NCBI RefSeq assembly: GCF_024508335.1
Contig: NZ_CP101988.1
Location: 2,852,001 to 2,916,000, forward strand
Reading direction: 5' to 3'
Length of the DNA stretch: 64,000 nucleotides
From: Cellulomonas chengniuliangii
GTDB taxonomy: Bacteria > Actinomycetota > Actinomycetes > Actinomycetales > Cellulomonadaceae
Below, piece after piece: positions 1 through 9,811 of this stretch (within the stretch, counting starts at the first letter, position 1; every line of letters begins with the position of its first letter). The notes below the pieces were generated by a model. It worked only from the letters and a program-made list of their open reading frames with translations, had not been told where the DNA came from and ran no database searches. Both the position numbers and the translations under genes were made by a program.

Positions 1-199
1 CGGACGGCTTGTCGCTGATCACGCCGACGACGCGCGCCCCGTAGGCCGGGTCCTGATGCGCGCCGAGCAGCGCCGCCAGGTTGGACCCGGCCCCCGAGAC
101 CAGCACCACGACTCGCCCCCCGGAGCGGGTCTGCGCGACGGGCGGGCGGGGCCCGTCACCCGCGGACGATGCGGACCTGGGGGGCTCGGGCGCGCTCAT
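1..199 (-). CDS. purN: Phosphoribosylglycinamide formyltransferase, N-terminal part
   Basis: This is the first 66 codons of PurN, which uses 10-formyl-tetrahydrofolate to formylate GAR in purine synthesis. The C-terminal part lies outside the window. After a Pro/Ser/Gly-rich leader of about 26 residues the protein reads VVVLVSGAGSNLAALL, the N-terminal beta strand and nucleotide-fold loop of the family, followed by a VVGVISDKPS strand. The start is the ATG at 197-199, which has no Shine-Dalgarno but sits 6 nt after a TAGGGT hexamer. The order sucC-sucD-DUF6350-purN is familiar in actinobacteria and supports the call. The unusually long N-terminal leader could mean a later start. Confidence 0.85.
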   Translation of the reverse strand, partial: MSAPEPPRSASSAGDGPRPPVAQTRSGGRVVVLVSGAGSNLAALLGAHQDPAYGARVVGVISDKPS

Positions 200-205
200 G
201 CGCCG

Positions 206-211
206 ACCCTA
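206..211 (-). promoter_or_regulatory. Predicted -10 box of leaderless purN
   Basis: TAGGGT on the minus strand is followed by 6 nt and then the purN ATG, so transcription would begin at the start codon. No SD is present. The -35 region is not convincing. Confidence 0.45.
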
Positions 212-272
212 GCCTCCGAGCGGAGCGGCGCACGTGGGGCGTCCGTGGCCACCGATGCGGGAGAATGCTCAC

Positions 273-857
273 GTGTCCAACCCGTACGCCCCGCCGCCCG
301 CCGGCGCCACGCCCCCGGACCGGCAGCCCGGCCCCGGCGGCCCCCCTGCGGGCGCCCGCGACGGTCGGCGGCCGCCGCACCCCCCGCACCTGCCCGAGGG
401 CCACGACCCCCGCCAGGGCCAGCGACCCCAGCCGGGCCGGCCACCGGTGCTGCCGCCCGACCCTGAGGCGGCGCGGGTCGCGAGCCGCCGGGTGCTGCAC
501 TTCGGCCTGCTCATGCTCGCCACCGTGCTCACCAGCTCGCTCCCCCTGCCGTGGGGCGCCGCGAGCATCGCCTTCGTGCTGCTCTCGCTCGTCGTGGGGG
601 TGCGCGCCCTGGCGGCCCTGCGCCGGGCCCGGGTGCGCGGCGTGCTGGCCCCCATGCTCACCATCGGCCTCGTCTTCTCGACGATGCTGGCCCTCACCAC
701 CGTGAGCATGGTCGCGACCTGGCCCGTGCAGAGCGCGCGCGAGGACTGCCTGCGCAGCGCGCTCACGCTGTCGGCGCAGGCCCGCTGCGAGAAGGCCTAC
801 CAGGACGACCTGATCACGTGGCAGCAGGACCTGATTGATCGCGCGAGCCGCGGCTGA
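273..857 (+). CDS. Small membrane protein of unknown function
   Basis: I do not recognise this protein by family. It has a Pro/Gly-rich disordered N-terminus of about 65 residues, then three hydrophobic segments: FGLLMLATVLTSSLPLPWG, ASIAFVLLSLVVGV and MLTIGLVFSTMLALTTVSMV. A Cys-containing C-terminal tail of about 45 residues follows (DCLRSALTLSAQARCEKAYQ). The GTG at 273 was chosen because GGGAG lies 10 nt upstream; an in-frame ATG at 255 is an alternative. Its 3' end overlaps the convergent DUF6350 gene by 44 nt. Proline-rich N-termini with a few membrane segments are common in actinobacterial envelope proteins, but no function can be assigned. Confidence 0.6.
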   Translation: MSNPYAPPPAGATPPDRQPGPGGPPAGARDGRRPPHPPHLPEGHDPRQGQRPQPGRPPVLPPDPEAARVASRRVLHFGLLMLATVLTSSLPLPWGAASIAFVLLSLVVGVRALAALRRARVRGVLAPMLTIGLVFSTMLALTTVSMVATWPVQSAREDCLRSALTLSAQARCEKAYQDDLITWQQDLIDRASRG

Positions 858-2109
858 CGGCACGGACCAGGGCTCGTCGGCACGCGGCGCGGAACGCGCC
901 GTCGGCGGGGAGCGACACCGCCAGCACCCCGAGCAGCACCCCGCCGCCGAGCTGGAGGCCCACGGCGAACGGCGACGCCCCGAAGTCGCCCATCCGGCCG
1001 GGGCCGATGCCGCCGCTCGCCGCCACCGTCAACGCCGCGGCCATGGCGCCTGCGGCCAGGGACGCGGCGACGCCCGCGACCAAGGGGTCGATCGCGCGGT
1101 CCGCGGGCAGCCGCCGGTGCAGCCACCAGCCAGCCACCGCGCCAGCCACGAGCAGGAGCGCCGGCGCCGCGCCGAGCAGCCCTCCGGCCGTGCCCGGCTG
1201 CGGGAGCGCGCCGAGCAGCGGCACGGCGGGCAGCGGGCCTGAGACCACCTCGCCCGTCGTGAACGACGTGCCCGCGCCGACCCGGAAGCCCGGCCCGGTG
1301 AGCCAGGCCAACGCCCAGACCACCACGTTGGGCACGTAGGCGAGCTCTCCGACGGCCAGCACGCCGCCGCCCACCGGGTCCAGGTCGAGCACCCGGACGA
1401 TGTCGTTGATCGTGGCCCTGCCTGCCAGCGTCCACACCACCACGACGGCCGAGGCCACGGCCATGAGCATCGCCACGGCCAGCACCCCCGCCGTCACGCC
1501 GGTCCGGATCGGGGCGATCACCCGCGACCACAGGGGGCGCGTCAGCTCCCGGACCCGGGGGGCGTCGGGGCGGCGCGCGAGCCCGGTGGCCAGCCCGGTC
1601 GCCGAGACCGCCGCCCCGCCGATCAGCGCGAGGGCGACATCGGCGATGGTGGCGCGCATCAGCAGCGTGATGACCACCGCCACCGCGGTGTAGCCGCCGA
1701 CGCCCGCGACGAGGGACACGGTCGTCGCCTCGCCCGACCGGCGCGCGGAGGCGTGGCAGGTGAAGAGCGCGAGGCAGGTGATGCCCAACGGCATCAGGCT
1801 CACCATGTTGCCGCCCAAACCGAGCGGCACGCCGTGCCCGAGCAGCCACAGGCCCGCGCCGATCTCGGTGGAGCGGGTCCACGCCACGTCGCCGTTGGCC
1901 GGGTCCGCGGAGGTCACGACGTACGCCGTGACGGCAGGCAGCACCACGACGAGCAGGGACAGCAGCGCGCCCTGCAGCCCGGCGAGCAGGCCGGGCAGCC
2001 ACCGCGGCGCCGAGCGTCCCTCCGGAGTCGGCGCTCCGGGCCGCTCGGCGGCGAGCACCCGCGGAGGGCGGGCCCGGTCGAGGCGGTCGGTTCCAGACGG
2101 ATCGGTCAC
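814..2109 (-). CDS. DUF6350 polytopic membrane protein
   Basis: This 431-residue membrane protein has roughly ten hydrophobic segments (for example ALLSLLVVVLPAVTAYVVTS and GVLAVAMLMAVASAVVVVWT). It lies between sucD and purN, the standard position of the DUF6350 family in actinobacteria, where it has been annotated as a cell-division-associated PerM-like protein. The biochemical role is unknown. The GTG at 2109 was chosen because AAGGA lies about 10 nt upstream; the open frame extends 90 nt further without a better start. The 3' end overlaps the convergent gene at 273-857. A long hairpin separates it from sucD, so it is probably transcribed separately. Confidence 0.7.
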   Translation of the reverse strand: MTDPSGTDRLDRARPPRVLAAERPGAPTPEGRSAPRWLPGLLAGLQGALLSLLVVVLPAVTAYVVTSADPANGDVAWTRSTEIGAGLWLLGHGVPLGLGGNMVSLMPLGITCLALFTCHASARRSGEATTVSLVAGVGGYTAVAVVITLLMRATIADVALALIGGAAVSATGLATGLARRPDAPRVRELTRPLWSRVIAPIRTGVTAGVLAVAMLMAVASAVVVVWTLAGRATINDIVRVLDLDPVGGGVLAVGELAYVPNVVVWALAWLTGPGFRVGAGTSFTTGEVVSGPLPAVPLLGALPQPGTAGGLLGAAPALLLVAGAVAGWWLHRRLPADRAIDPLVAGVAASLAAGAMAAALTVAASGGIGPGRMGDFGASPFAVGLQLGGGVLLGVLAVSLPADGAFRAACRRALVRAVSRGSRDQSGPAAT

Positions 2110-2200
2110 GCGCCCATCGTCCTTGCCCGAGGGGCGTGCGTGGCCGAGGCGCCGCGGCGCGCCGGGAAGGTCGTGACCGATGTCACCGGGCGGCGGCATG

Positions 2201-2239
2201 ACGACGGCGCCACACCCTCACGGGGTGTGGCGCCGTCGT
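2201..2239 (-). terminator. Terminator hairpin of sucCD
   Basis: A perfect 17-bp inverted repeat (arms 2201-2217 and 2223-2239) with a 5-nt loop lies just after the sucD stop. It has no T-tract. Confidence 0.8.
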
Positions 2240-2268
2240 CGGCGGGCGGCGGCGAGGCCGCCCGCAGG

Positions 2269-3156
2269 TCAGGCGAGCAGCTCGCGGGCCAGCGCGGCGG
2301 TCTCGCTCGGCGTCTTGCCGACCTTCACACCAGCGGCCTCGAGGGCCTCCTTCTTGGCCTGCGCGGTGCCGGCCGAGCCGGACACGATCGCCCCGGCGTG
2401 GCCCATGGTCTTGCCCTCGGGGGCGGTGAAGCCCGCGACGTAGCCCACGACGGGCTTGGTCACGTGCTCGGCGATGTAGGCCGCGGCGCGCTCCTCCGCG
2501 TCGCCGCCGATCTCGCCGATCAGCACGATGACGTCGGTGTCGGGGTCGGCCTCGAACGCGGCGAGCGCGTCGATGTGCGTGGTGCCGATGATCGGGTCCC
2601 CGCCGATGCCGATGGCCGTGGAGAACCCGAGGTCCCGCAGCTCGTACATCATCTGGTAGGTCAGCGTGCCGGACTTCGACACCAATCCGATCTTGCCGGG
2701 GCCCGTGATGTCGGCCGGGATGATGCCGACGTTGGACTTCCCAGGGCTGATCAGGCCGGGGCAGTTGGGGCCGATGAGCCGCACGCCCTTGTCCTGCGCA
2801 TACGCGAAGAACTCGGCGGTGTCGGCCACCGGGATGCCCTCGGTGATGATGACGGCCAGCGGGATGCCCGCGTCGACGGCCTCGAGCACGGCCCCCTTGG
2901 TGTGGGCCGGGGGCACGAAGATGACCGACACGTCGGCGCCGGTCTCCTTCATCGCCTCCTCGACGCTGCCGAAGACGGGCACGTCCACCGTGCCGTCGCC
3001 CTGCGGGAACGTCACGGACGTGCCGGCCTTGCGCGGGTTCACGCCGCCGACCACGTTCGTGCCGCTCGCCAGCATGCGGGTCGTGTGCTTCTGGCCCTCG
3101 GATCCCGTCATGCCCTGGACGATGACCTTGGATGACTCGGTCAGGAAGATCGCCAT
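2269..3156 (-). CDS. sucD: Succinyl-CoA synthetase (ADP-forming) subunit alpha
   Basis: SucD binds CoA and carries the phosphohistidine of succinyl-CoA synthetase, the substrate-level phosphorylation step of the TCA cycle. At 295 residues it has the usual length. The N-terminal CoA-binding fold reads [15 protein letters not shown], the middle has [11 protein letters not shown], and the phosphorylated His is in GHAGAIVSG near residue 253. It follows sucC with a 33-nt gap, so the two subunits are co-transcribed. A strong hairpin lies downstream. The ATG start is the family start (MAIFLT), leaving little doubt. Confidence 0.97.
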   Translation of the reverse strand: MAIFLTESSKVIVQGMTGSEGQKHTTRMLASGTNVVGGVNPRKAGTSVTFPQGDGTVDVPVFGSVEEAMKETGADVSVIFVPPAHTKGAVLEAVDAGIPLAVIITEGIPVADTAEFFAYAQDKGVRLIGPNCPGLISPGKSNVGIIPADITGPGKIGLVSKSGTLTYQMMYELRDLGFSTAIGIGGDPIIGTTHIDALAAFEADPDTDVIVLIGEIGGDAEERAAAYIAEHVTKPVVGYVAGFTAPEGKTMGHAGAIVSGSAGTAQAKKEALEAAGVKVGKTPSETAALARELLA

Positions 3157-3189
3157 GTCAGTTGTTCTCTCGTCTCTGCGTGATCGGGC

Positions 3190-4371
3190 TCAGGCGGCGG
3201 CGTGGGCGAGCTCGGCGGCCTTGGCCGCTCCGCCGTCCATCGTGTCGGCGAGCGTGACGAGGGGGTGCGCGGCCTCGGCGAGGATCGCCCGCCCCTCCAG
3301 GACGTTGTTGCCGTCGAGCCGGACCACGAGCGGCTTCGTCGCCGCGTCGCCCAGGATCTGCAGCGCCGAGACGATGCCGTTGGCCACCGCGTCGCAGGCG
3401 GTGATCCCGCCGAAGACGTTGACGAAGACCGACTTCACCTGCGGGTCGGACAGGATGATGTCGAGGCCGGCGGCCATCACCTCGGCCGACGCGCCGCCCC
3501 CGATGTCGAGGAAGTTCGCGGGCTTGACCCCGCCGTGCTCCTCGCCGGCGTAGGCGACGACGTCGAGCGTGCTCATGACGAGCCCGGCGCCGTTGCCGAT
3601 GATGCCGACCTGGCCGTCGAGCTTGACGTAGTTGAGGTCCTTCTCCTTGGCGCGGGCCTCGAGCGGGTCGGCCGCGGCGGCGTCCTCCAGCGCGGCGTGG
3701 TCGGCGTGCCGGAAGCCGGCGTTCTCGTCGAGGGTGACCTTGCCGTCGAGCGCGACGATCCGGCCGTCGGCCGTCTTGACCAGCGGGTTGACCTCGACGA
3801 GGGTCGCGTCCTCGCCCTGGTAGACGTCCCACAGCCGCTGCAGCACCTCGGCGACCTGCGGGGCGACGTCCGCGGCGAAGCCTGCCGCCTCGACGATCTC
3901 GGCGGCCTTCTCGGCGTCGATGCCGGTGCGCGGGTCCACGGCCACCTTGGCGAGGGCCTCCGGGCGCTCGACCGCGAGCTGCTCGATCTCCATCCCGCCC
4001 TCGACGCTGGCCATCGCCAGGTAGCGGCGCTCGGACCGGTCGAGCAGCACCGAGAAGTAGTACTCCTCGGCGATGTCGGCGCCGGCGGCGATCATCACGC
4101 GGTGGACCGTGTGGCCCTTGATGTCCATGCCGAGGATCTCGGCGGCCTTCTCCGCGGCCTCGTCGGCGGAGCGGGCGATCTTCACGCCACCGGCCTTGCC
4201 GCGGCCGCCGGTCTTGACCTGCGCCTTGACCACCACGACGCCGGGCTGCCCGCCGAGCAGCCGCTCCGCGGCCGCGCGGGCACCATCCGGCGTGGTGGCG
4301 ACGATGCCGCCCAGCACGGGAACGCCGTGCTTCTCGAAGATGTCACGTGCCTGGTACTCGAACAGGTCCAC
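3190..4371 (-). CDS. sucC: Succinyl-CoA synthetase subunit beta
   Basis: SucC is the ATP-grasp subunit that binds nucleotide and succinate and pairs with SucD. The protein starts [19 protein letters not shown], a hallmark N-terminus, and has the ATP-grasp stretch [19 protein letters not shown]. The C-terminal ligase domain contains [18 protein letters not shown] and a [18 protein letters not shown] segment. I use the GTG at 4371 (393 residues) because AAGGA lies about 10 nt upstream and family members start at this residue; a longer frame to 4419 is open but unsupported. It is first in the sucCD operon. Confidence 0.96.
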   Translation of the reverse strand: MDLFEYQARDIFEKHGVPVLGGIVATTPDGARAAAERLLGGQPGVVVVKAQVKTGGRGKAGGVKIARSADEAAEKAAEILGMDIKGHTVHRVMIAAGADIAEEYYFSVLLDRSERRYLAMASVEGGMEIEQLAVERPEALAKVAVDPRTGIDAEKAAEIVEAAGFAADVAPQVAEVLQRLWDVYQGEDATLVEVNPLVKTADGRIVALDGKVTLDENAGFRHADHAALEDAAAADPLEARAKEKDLNYVKLDGQVGIIGNGAGLVMSTLDVVAYAGEEHGGVKPANFLDIGGGASAEVMAAGLDIILSDPQVKSVFVNVFGGITACDAVANGIVSALQILGDAATKPLVVRLDGNNVLEGRAILAEAAHPLVTLADTMDGGAAKAAELAHAAA

Positions 4372-4588
4372 CTGGCTCTGGTCCTTCCGTCGACCCGCAT
4401 GCGCGGCCTGGCTGGCCACGGCGCCCTGCCTGATGCTAGCCGCGCGACGACTTTATCTTCACATCGAGAGATGTCGACTGGGCCACAGCGTCCACTCACC
4501 CGCACGGCCGCCATCCCCTCCGCCCGCGCCGCCCTCTATGCGATGATTCGCGGCTCACTCGTCCGACGCCTCATCCAGGGGGACACAC

Positions 4589-4969
4589 ATGGCACGCACC
4601 ACGACCGACCAGCCCGCGGCGCCGGGACGCGTCTACCGGATCCTGCGATGGGTCACCATCGCCATCGTCATCTCCTGGCTCGTCGGGGCGGCATTGCGCG
4701 GCGAGTGGCTGTTCGTCACCGTCGCCGGCGCTGCGCTCCTGGCAGCGCTGGGCATGTGGTGGGTGGGTCGTTCCGCGGACATCCGGCGCCAGCGCCAGTT
4801 CGAGGCCGACTTCGGCGGGTCGCTCGACGCGGTTCGGGCCAGCCTGGACGCCGAGCGGCTGCGCGGGGTGCGCGACACACACGGCGAGGTCGAGGCCGTG
4901 CGGCGGCTGCGCGAGGGGACGCCCCAGGTGTCCCTGCTCCAGGCGGTGGAGCTGGTCCGCTCACTGTGA
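4589..4969 (+). CDS. Small two-helix membrane protein
   Basis: This 126-residue protein is not recognised by family. Two adjacent transmembrane segments (VTIAIVISWLVGAAL and WLFVTVAGAALLAALGMWWV, about residues 22-65) are followed by a charged, probably helical cytoplasmic tail of about 60 residues that begins RSADIRRQRQFEADF. A GGGGG stretch lies upstream of the ATG. It is monocistronic, starts divergently from sucC, and ends at a bidirectional terminator shared with pcrA. No catalytic motif is visible. Confidence 0.7.
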   Translation: MARTTTDQPAAPGRVYRILRWVTIAIVISWLVGAALRGEWLFVTVAGAALLAALGMWWVGRSADIRRQRQFEADFGGSLDAVRASLDAERLRGVRDTHGEVEAVRRLREGTPQVSLLQAVELVRSL

Positions 4970-4971
4970 CG

Positions 4972-5010
4972 GACGGGCCCCGGGGCGTCGACGACGCCCC
5001 GGGGCCCGTC
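4972..5010. terminator. Bidirectional terminator hairpin
   Basis: A perfect 18-bp inverted repeat (arms 4972-4989 and 4993-5010) with a 3-nt loop lies between the stops of the small membrane protein gene and pcrA. Confidence 0.8.
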
Positions 5011-5012
5011 GT

Positions 5013-7541
5013 TCAGAGCTTGGTGACGGGCGAGAACCGCAGCAGCAGGCGCTTGGTCCCCTCGGAGCCGAAGTCGACCTTGGCGACGGAGTTCGGGCCG
5101 GAGCCCTCGAGGCCGACGACAGTGCCGAGCCCGTAGGCGTCGTGCGTGACCTTGTCCCCCACCGACAGGTCGGGGATCGCGGAGTCGGGCCTCGGGGTGG
5201 CGGAGCCGAACGTCGCGCCCGTGCCGCCCGAGGCGGGCGCGGGAGCGCGGCGCTTGGCCTCCGCGGCGCCCGACCGGAACCCGCCGGACTGCCCCCGCGA
5301 CCCGAAGCCGCCCGATCCGAACCCGCCCGACCCGGTGCTGTACCCGCCGGGCGTGCGCAGCCGGTCCATGCTCGACTCGCGCCGGCGCCAGTCGACGAGC
5401 TCGTCGGGCAGCTCGTCGAGGAACCGGGAGGCCGGGAACTCGTTCGGCACGCCCCACGCCGTGCGGACCGCGGCCCGCGAGACGTACAGCCGCTCGCGCG
5501 CGCGGGTGAGCCCCACGTAGGCGAGCCGCCGCTCCTCGGCGAGCTGCTCGGTGTCGGCGAGCGACCGCATGTGCGGGAAGGTCCCGTCCTCCATCCCGGT
5601 GAGGAAGACGACGGGGAACTCCAGGCCCTTCGCGGTGTGCAGGGTCATGAGGGTGACCACGCCCTGGTCGGCGGCGTGCTGGCGCTCGTCGGCGTCGTCG
5701 CCATCCTGGGCGGGGATCTGATCGGAGTCCGCGACCAGGGAGACCCGCTCGAGGAAGTCCGCGAGGTCGCCCTCGGGCTCGGCCTGCTCGAACTCAGCGG
5801 CCACGGCGTGCAGCTCGGCGAGGTTCTCCACGCGGGAGGCGTCCTGCGGGTCGTCGGAGGCGCGCAGCTCGGCGAGGTACCCGGTGCGGTCGAGCACGGC
5901 GCCCAGCACCTCCGCCGGGCCGGCGGACGCCGCGAGGTCGCGGAGCCCGGCCATCATCGTGGCGAAGGCCCGCATGCCGGTGATCGCGCGCGTGCCCAGG
6001 CCGGGCACGTCGTCGAGCCGCTCGAGCGCGGCCCCGAACGAGATCCGCTCCCGCTCGGCGAACGCGGCGACCATCGCCTCCGACCGGTCCCCGAGCCCGC
6101 GCTTGGGCACGTTGAGGATGCGGCGCACGTTGACGTCGTCGTCGGGGTTGGCCAAAGCGCGCAGGTACGCGACCGCGTCCTTGACCTCCTTGCGCTCGTA
6201 GAAGCGCGTGCCGCCGACCACCTTGTAGGGCAGCCCGACGCGGATCAGCACCTCTTCGAGGGCGCGGGACTGGGCGTTCGCCCGGTAGAAGATCGCCACG
6301 TCGCCGGGGCGGACGCCGTCGGAGTCGCCGAGCCGGTCGATCTCCTCCGCGACGAACCGCGCCTCCTCGTGCTCGTTGTCCGCGACGTAGGCGACGATCT
6401 GCGCGCCCGCCCCCGAGTCGGTCCACAGGCGCTTGGGCTTGCGCCCGGGGTTCCGCGAGATGACCGCGTTCGCGGCCGAGAGGATGTTCTGCGTGGAGCG
6501 GTAGTTCTGCTCGAGCAGGATGGTGCGGGCGTCCGGGTAGTCGGCCTCGAACTCGAGGATGTTGCGAATCGTGGCGCCGCGGAACGCGTAGATGGACTGG
6601 TCCGCGTCGCCCACCACGGTGAGCTCGCCGCGCAGGTCCGGGCCGTCCTGCGCCCGGTGGGCGCCCACACCGGCCAGCTCGCGCACCAGCATGTACTGCG
6701 CGTGGTTGGTGTCCTGGTACTCGTCGACGAGGACGTGCCGGAACCGCCGGCGGTAGTGCTCCGCGACCTGCGGGAAGGCCTGCAGCATGTGCACGGTCTG
6801 CATGATCAGGTCGTCGAAGTCGAGCGCGTGCGCCTGCCGCAACCGGGCCTGGTACCGCGTGTACACCTGGGCCAGCGTCGCGTCGAAGTCGTTCGCGCTG
6901 CTCACCGACCCGGCGTACTCGTCGGGGTCGATCAGCTCGTCCTTGAGCGCGGAGATCTTGTTCGCGAGCGCCTTCGGCGGGAACTTCTTGACGTCGAGGT
7001 CGAGCTCGCGCGCGACCATGGTCAGCAGCCGCTGGGAGTCCGCCGAGTCGTAGATCGAGAAGCTCGAGCGCAGGCCCAGGGTGGCGGCCTCGCGGCGCAG
7101 GATGCGCACGCACGCGGAGTGGAACGTGGAGACCCACATCCGCTGCGCCGAGGGCCCGACGATCGACGCGACCCGCTCGCGCATCTCCGCGGCGGCCTTG
7201 TTCGTGAACGTGATCGCCAGCACCTCGCCGGGGCGGGCGCGGCCCGTGGCGAGCAGGTACGCGATCCGGTGCGTGAGCACGCGGGTCTTGCCCGATCCGG
7301 CGCCGGCCACGATCAGCAGCGGGCCGCCGTGGTGCAGCACCGCCTCGCGCTGCTGCGGGTTGAGCCCGTCGAGCAGCGCGGCGGCATCGGCCTCGGAGCG
7401 GCGCCCGCCGCCTGCCGGCCCGTGGGCGTGCGTGGGGTCGGTCGGCACGTCCCCCTCGCGCGGGGGGACGGCAGAGGGCAGGCGCGCGAGGTCGGCGGGG
7501 CCGAACCCGGGCAGCGGCAGGTTGTCGAAGAGCGAGGTCAT
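5013..7541 (-). CDS. pcrA: ATP-dependent DNA helicase UvrD/PcrA
   Basis: This superfamily 1A 3'-5' helicase of 842 residues acts in DNA repair and replication-fork maintenance. Motif I is VAGAGSGKTRV near residue 80, motif II is the VDEYQDTN stretch, and the Q-motif region LNPQQREAV precedes motif I. The N-terminal leader of about 60 residues is not conserved. A Gly/Ser-rich linker (GGYSTGSGGFGSGGFGS) precedes the C-terminal Tudor-like PcrA domain (SVGDKVTHDAYGLGTVVGLEG), which in PcrA contacts RNA polymerase. The ATG at 7541 has GGGGG close upstream. The much longer open frame on this strand overlaps the chemoreceptor gene and is an artefact of high G+C. Confidence 0.95.
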   Translation of the reverse strand: MTSLFDNLPLPGFGPADLARLPSAVPPREGDVPTDPTHAHGPAGGGRRSEADAAALLDGLNPQQREAVLHHGGPLLIVAGAGSGKTRVLTHRIAYLLATGRARPGEVLAITFTNKAAAEMRERVASIVGPSAQRMWVSTFHSACVRILRREAATLGLRSSFSIYDSADSQRLLTMVARELDLDVKKFPPKALANKISALKDELIDPDEYAGSVSSANDFDATLAQVYTRYQARLRQAHALDFDDLIMQTVHMLQAFPQVAEHYRRRFRHVLVDEYQDTNHAQYMLVRELAGVGAHRAQDGPDLRGELTVVGDADQSIYAFRGATIRNILEFEADYPDARTILLEQNYRSTQNILSAANAVISRNPGRKPKRLWTDSGAGAQIVAYVADNEHEEARFVAEEIDRLGDSDGVRPGDVAIFYRANAQSRALEEVLIRVGLPYKVVGGTRFYERKEVKDAVAYLRALANPDDDVNVRRILNVPKRGLGDRSEAMVAAFAERERISFGAALERLDDVPGLGTRAITGMRAFATMMAGLRDLAASAGPAEVLGAVLDRTGYLAELRASDDPQDASRVENLAELHAVAAEFEQAEPEGDLADFLERVSLVADSDQIPAQDGDDADERQHAADQGVVTLMTLHTAKGLEFPVVFLTGMEDGTFPHMRSLADTEQLAEERRLAYVGLTRARERLYVSRAAVRTAWGVPNEFPASRFLDELPDELVDWRRRESSMDRLRTPGGYSTGSGGFGSGGFGSRGQSGGFRSGAAEAKRRAPAPASGGTGATFGSATPRPDSAIPDLSVGDKVTHDAYGLGTVVGLEGSGPNSVAKVDFGSEGTKRLLLRFSPVTKL

Positions 7542-7582
7542 GTCCCCCACAGCGTAGGCGTGTCCACTGACACCCGGCGCCG

Positions 7583-9163
7583 TCATCCGCGCAAGACGAG
7601 CACCGCCTGCTCGAGCCGCTGCGACGTGGCCACCAGGTCGCGCGCGGATCCCCGGATGCCCTCGACCTCCTCGGTGGTGCGGTGCGTCGCGCGCTCCACC
7701 TCGGCCAGCGTGGTGGCGATGCCCCGGCCGCCGTCCGCGACCTCCGCGACGGCCTTGGCCATCTCCGCGGTGGTGGCCGTCTGCTCCTCGACCGCGCCCG
7801 CGAGGCTGCCCTGGTAGTCGTCGATGCGCCCGATGATCGACGAGATCTGGCCGATCTCCCCGGCCGCACGGGTCACCGCCGCCTGGATCGCCTCGACCCG
7901 GCTGGAGATGTCGCCCGTCGCCCGCGCGGTCTCCTGGGCGAGCTCCTTGACCTCGCCCGCGACCACGGCGAAGCCCTTCCCTGCCTCGCCGGCGCGCGCG
8001 GCCTCGATGGTCGCGTTGAGGGCGAGCAGGTTGGTCTGCTCGGCGATCGCCGAGATCAGCTTCACCACGCTGCCGATCTCCGCGGAGGACTCCCCCAGCT
8101 CGGAGACTGTCCGGTCGGTCCGCTGCGCCAGGTCGACCGCCTCGCTGGCGATCTGGGCGACCGAGTGCGTGGTGCGGGCGATCTCGCCGATCGAGGCGCC
8201 CATCTCGTGCGTGCCGGACGCGACGGTGTCGATGCCCTCGCTGACCTCGTGGGCGGCGGACGCCACCTCGACGGTCAGCCGTGCGGAGTCGTCCGCCACG
8301 CGCCCGATGTCGTCGCTGGCGTCGACCAGCCTGCGGGCCGCGGCGCCGACCTCCTCGGCCGCCAGGCCGACCTGCTCCGAGACCGTCGCGGTCCGGTCGA
8401 GCGTCGCGTTCAGGGCCAGGGCCAGCTTGTCGAGCTCGGTGGTCCCCCGCCGGGGGTCGAGCCGGGTGGCCAGGTCGCCGCTGGCCAGGGCGACGCCTGC
8501 CTCCTCGATGGGCTTCACGATGCTGCGCGAGATCGCCACGCTCAGCCCGATCACCAGGGCGATGATGGCGGCGCTGGCCAGCAGCAGATCGCGTGCCCCG
8601 GCGATCGCCGCGGCGCGCACGTCGTCGATGTACACCCCGGAGCCCACCACCCAGCCCCACGGCTCGTAGCCCGTCACGAAGGAGATCTTGGGCTGCGGGG
8701 CGTCCTCGCCCGGGCGCGGCCACTGGTAGGCGACGAACCCCGAGCCCTCGGCCTTCACGACCTTCACGAACTCGACGAAGAGCAGCGTCCCGTCCGGGTC
8801 GGCGTAGTCGTTGAGGTCGGTGCCGTCCAGCTCGGGCTTCGTGGGGTGCATGATCATCGCCGGCTGCATGTCGTTGATCCAGAAGTACTCCTCACCGGAG
8901 TACCTGAGGCTCTTCACGCTCTCGATGGCGGCAGCCTGAGCCTCGGCCGTGGTCATCTCGCCACTCGCCGCCCGCTCGCCATAGCTCTCGACGATGCCCA
9001 TCGCCGTCTGGACCGCAGCCCGGTTCGTCACCTGGCGCTCCGCGAGCAGGTCGCCCTCGAGTTGGACCCCCGCGATGACGGCGACGGACACCAGTCCCAG
9101 CGTGGCCAGGCCGACGAGCAGCATCAGGCGGGTGCGGATGGCAAGGGCGAGCAGACGGCTCAT
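7583..9163 (-). CDS. Methyl-accepting chemotaxis protein with Cache sensor
   Basis: This transmembrane chemoreceptor has 526 residues. An N-terminal helix ([21 protein letters not shown]) is followed by an extracellular single Cache_2 domain with the hallmark [23 protein letters not shown] and a second TM ([21 protein letters not shown]). A HAMP domain and a signalling domain follow, the latter with the conserved hairpin tip [21 protein letters not shown]. No C-terminal CheR-binding pentapeptide is seen. It would pass ligand occupancy to CheA/CheW, which are not in this window, so it is an orphan receptor and implies motility. The ATG at 9163 (CGGAG upstream) is preferred over an upstream in-frame codon at 9220. 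The ligand cannot be inferred. Confidence 0.93.
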   Translation of the reverse strand: MSRLLALAIRTRLMLLVGLATLGLVSVAVIAGVQLEGDLLAERQVTNRAAVQTAMGIVESYGERAASGEMTTAEAQAAAIESVKSLRYSGEEYFWINDMQPAMIMHPTKPELDGTDLNDYADPDGTLLFVEFVKVVKAEGSGFVAYQWPRPGEDAPQPKISFVTGYEPWGWVVGSGVYIDDVRAAAIAGARDLLLASAAIIALVIGLSVAISRSIVKPIEEAGVALASGDLATRLDPRRGTTELDKLALALNATLDRTATVSEQVGLAAEEVGAAARRLVDASDDIGRVADDSARLTVEVASAAHEVSEGIDTVASGTHEMGASIGEIARTTHSVAQIASEAVDLAQRTDRTVSELGESSAEIGSVVKLISAIAEQTNLLALNATIEAARAGEAGKGFAVVAGEVKELAQETARATGDISSRVEAIQAAVTRAAGEIGQISSIIGRIDDYQGSLAGAVEEQTATTAEMAKAVAEVADGGRGIATTLAEVERATHRTTEEVEGIRGSARDLVATSQRLEQAVLVLRG

Positions 9164-9303
9164 GGTGGCTCCGGTCGAGTCGGCGGCAGGTGTTCTGCGC
9201 TGGTCATCGACCCGAAGCACTGCGCGATGAGGCGTCTGCCGCCCCAGTCACCCGTTAGGGCAAGCAGCGCTGCCGGCCCACACGGGGGGCGGCTCAGTGC
9301 CGC

Positions 9304-9783
9304 TCAGGTCAGCGCGACGCCCACGAGCCACGCCGAGGCTGCCACCAGCGCGCCCGCGAGCTCGATCACGATCGTGAGCCCGGTGGCCCGCACCGCGGCG
9401 AGGGTGGCCGCCCACGCGGCCGCGTGGCCGCCGTCGCGGATCCGCTGCGCGAGGTAGACGCCGCCGACGAAGCCCAGTGGCAGCCCAACGACGGGGACCA
9501 CGAAGAAGCCGACGACCCCGGCGAGCCCGCCCCACACCAGCGTGGAGCCCGGCACACCGGCCCGTGTCAGCCCACGACCGGCCAGAACGTACTTGCCGAC
9601 CGCCGCGATCACGATCGCGACGGCGCCGAGGGCGAAGACGGCCCAGGCGACGGCGCCGCCGGTCATCACCGCCCACACCCCGATGGCGGCGAGCACCAGG
9701 ACGCTGCCGGGCAGCACCTGGACCACGACGCCCACCAGGCCGGCGGCGATGACGAGCGCGGCGACGATCTCGCCCGGGCTCAT
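9304..9783 (-). CDS. DUF456 membrane protein
   Basis: At 159 residues this protein is almost entirely hydrophobic, with about four to five membrane segments. The pattern of an N-terminal helix pair, a GRGLTRAGVPGSTLVWGGLAG cytoplasmic loop, then VVGFFVVPVVGLPLGFVGGVYLAQRIR is the recognisable core of the DUF456 family, whose function is unknown. It is 28 nt downstream of another small membrane protein gene and probably shares its transcript. The ATG start is followed immediately by the first hydrophobic segment. Confidence 0.8.
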   Translation of the reverse strand: MSPGEIVAALVIAAGLVGVVVQVLPGSVLVLAAIGVWAVMTGGAVAWAVFALGAVAIVIAAVGKYVLAGRGLTRAGVPGSTLVWGGLAGVVGFFVVPVVGLPLGFVGGVYLAQRIRDGGHAAAWAATLAAVRATGLTIVIELAGALVAASAWLVGVALT

Positions 9784-9811
9784 CGACCCGCCCCCGGCCC
9801 GGTGGCGGCGG

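Noticed and set aside
1753-3135. Long open frame on the plus strand over sucD and DUF6350 DNA
   Set aside because: It is antisense to two recognisable genes and encodes a His/Arg-rich sequence typical of high-G+C shadow frames. Similar long frames throughout the window were left out for the same reason.
9164-9303. Sigma-28 promoter for the chemoreceptor gene
   Set aside because: A TAAC and a GTCGATGA occur, but not with the required 15-nt spacing, so no consensus pair is formed.
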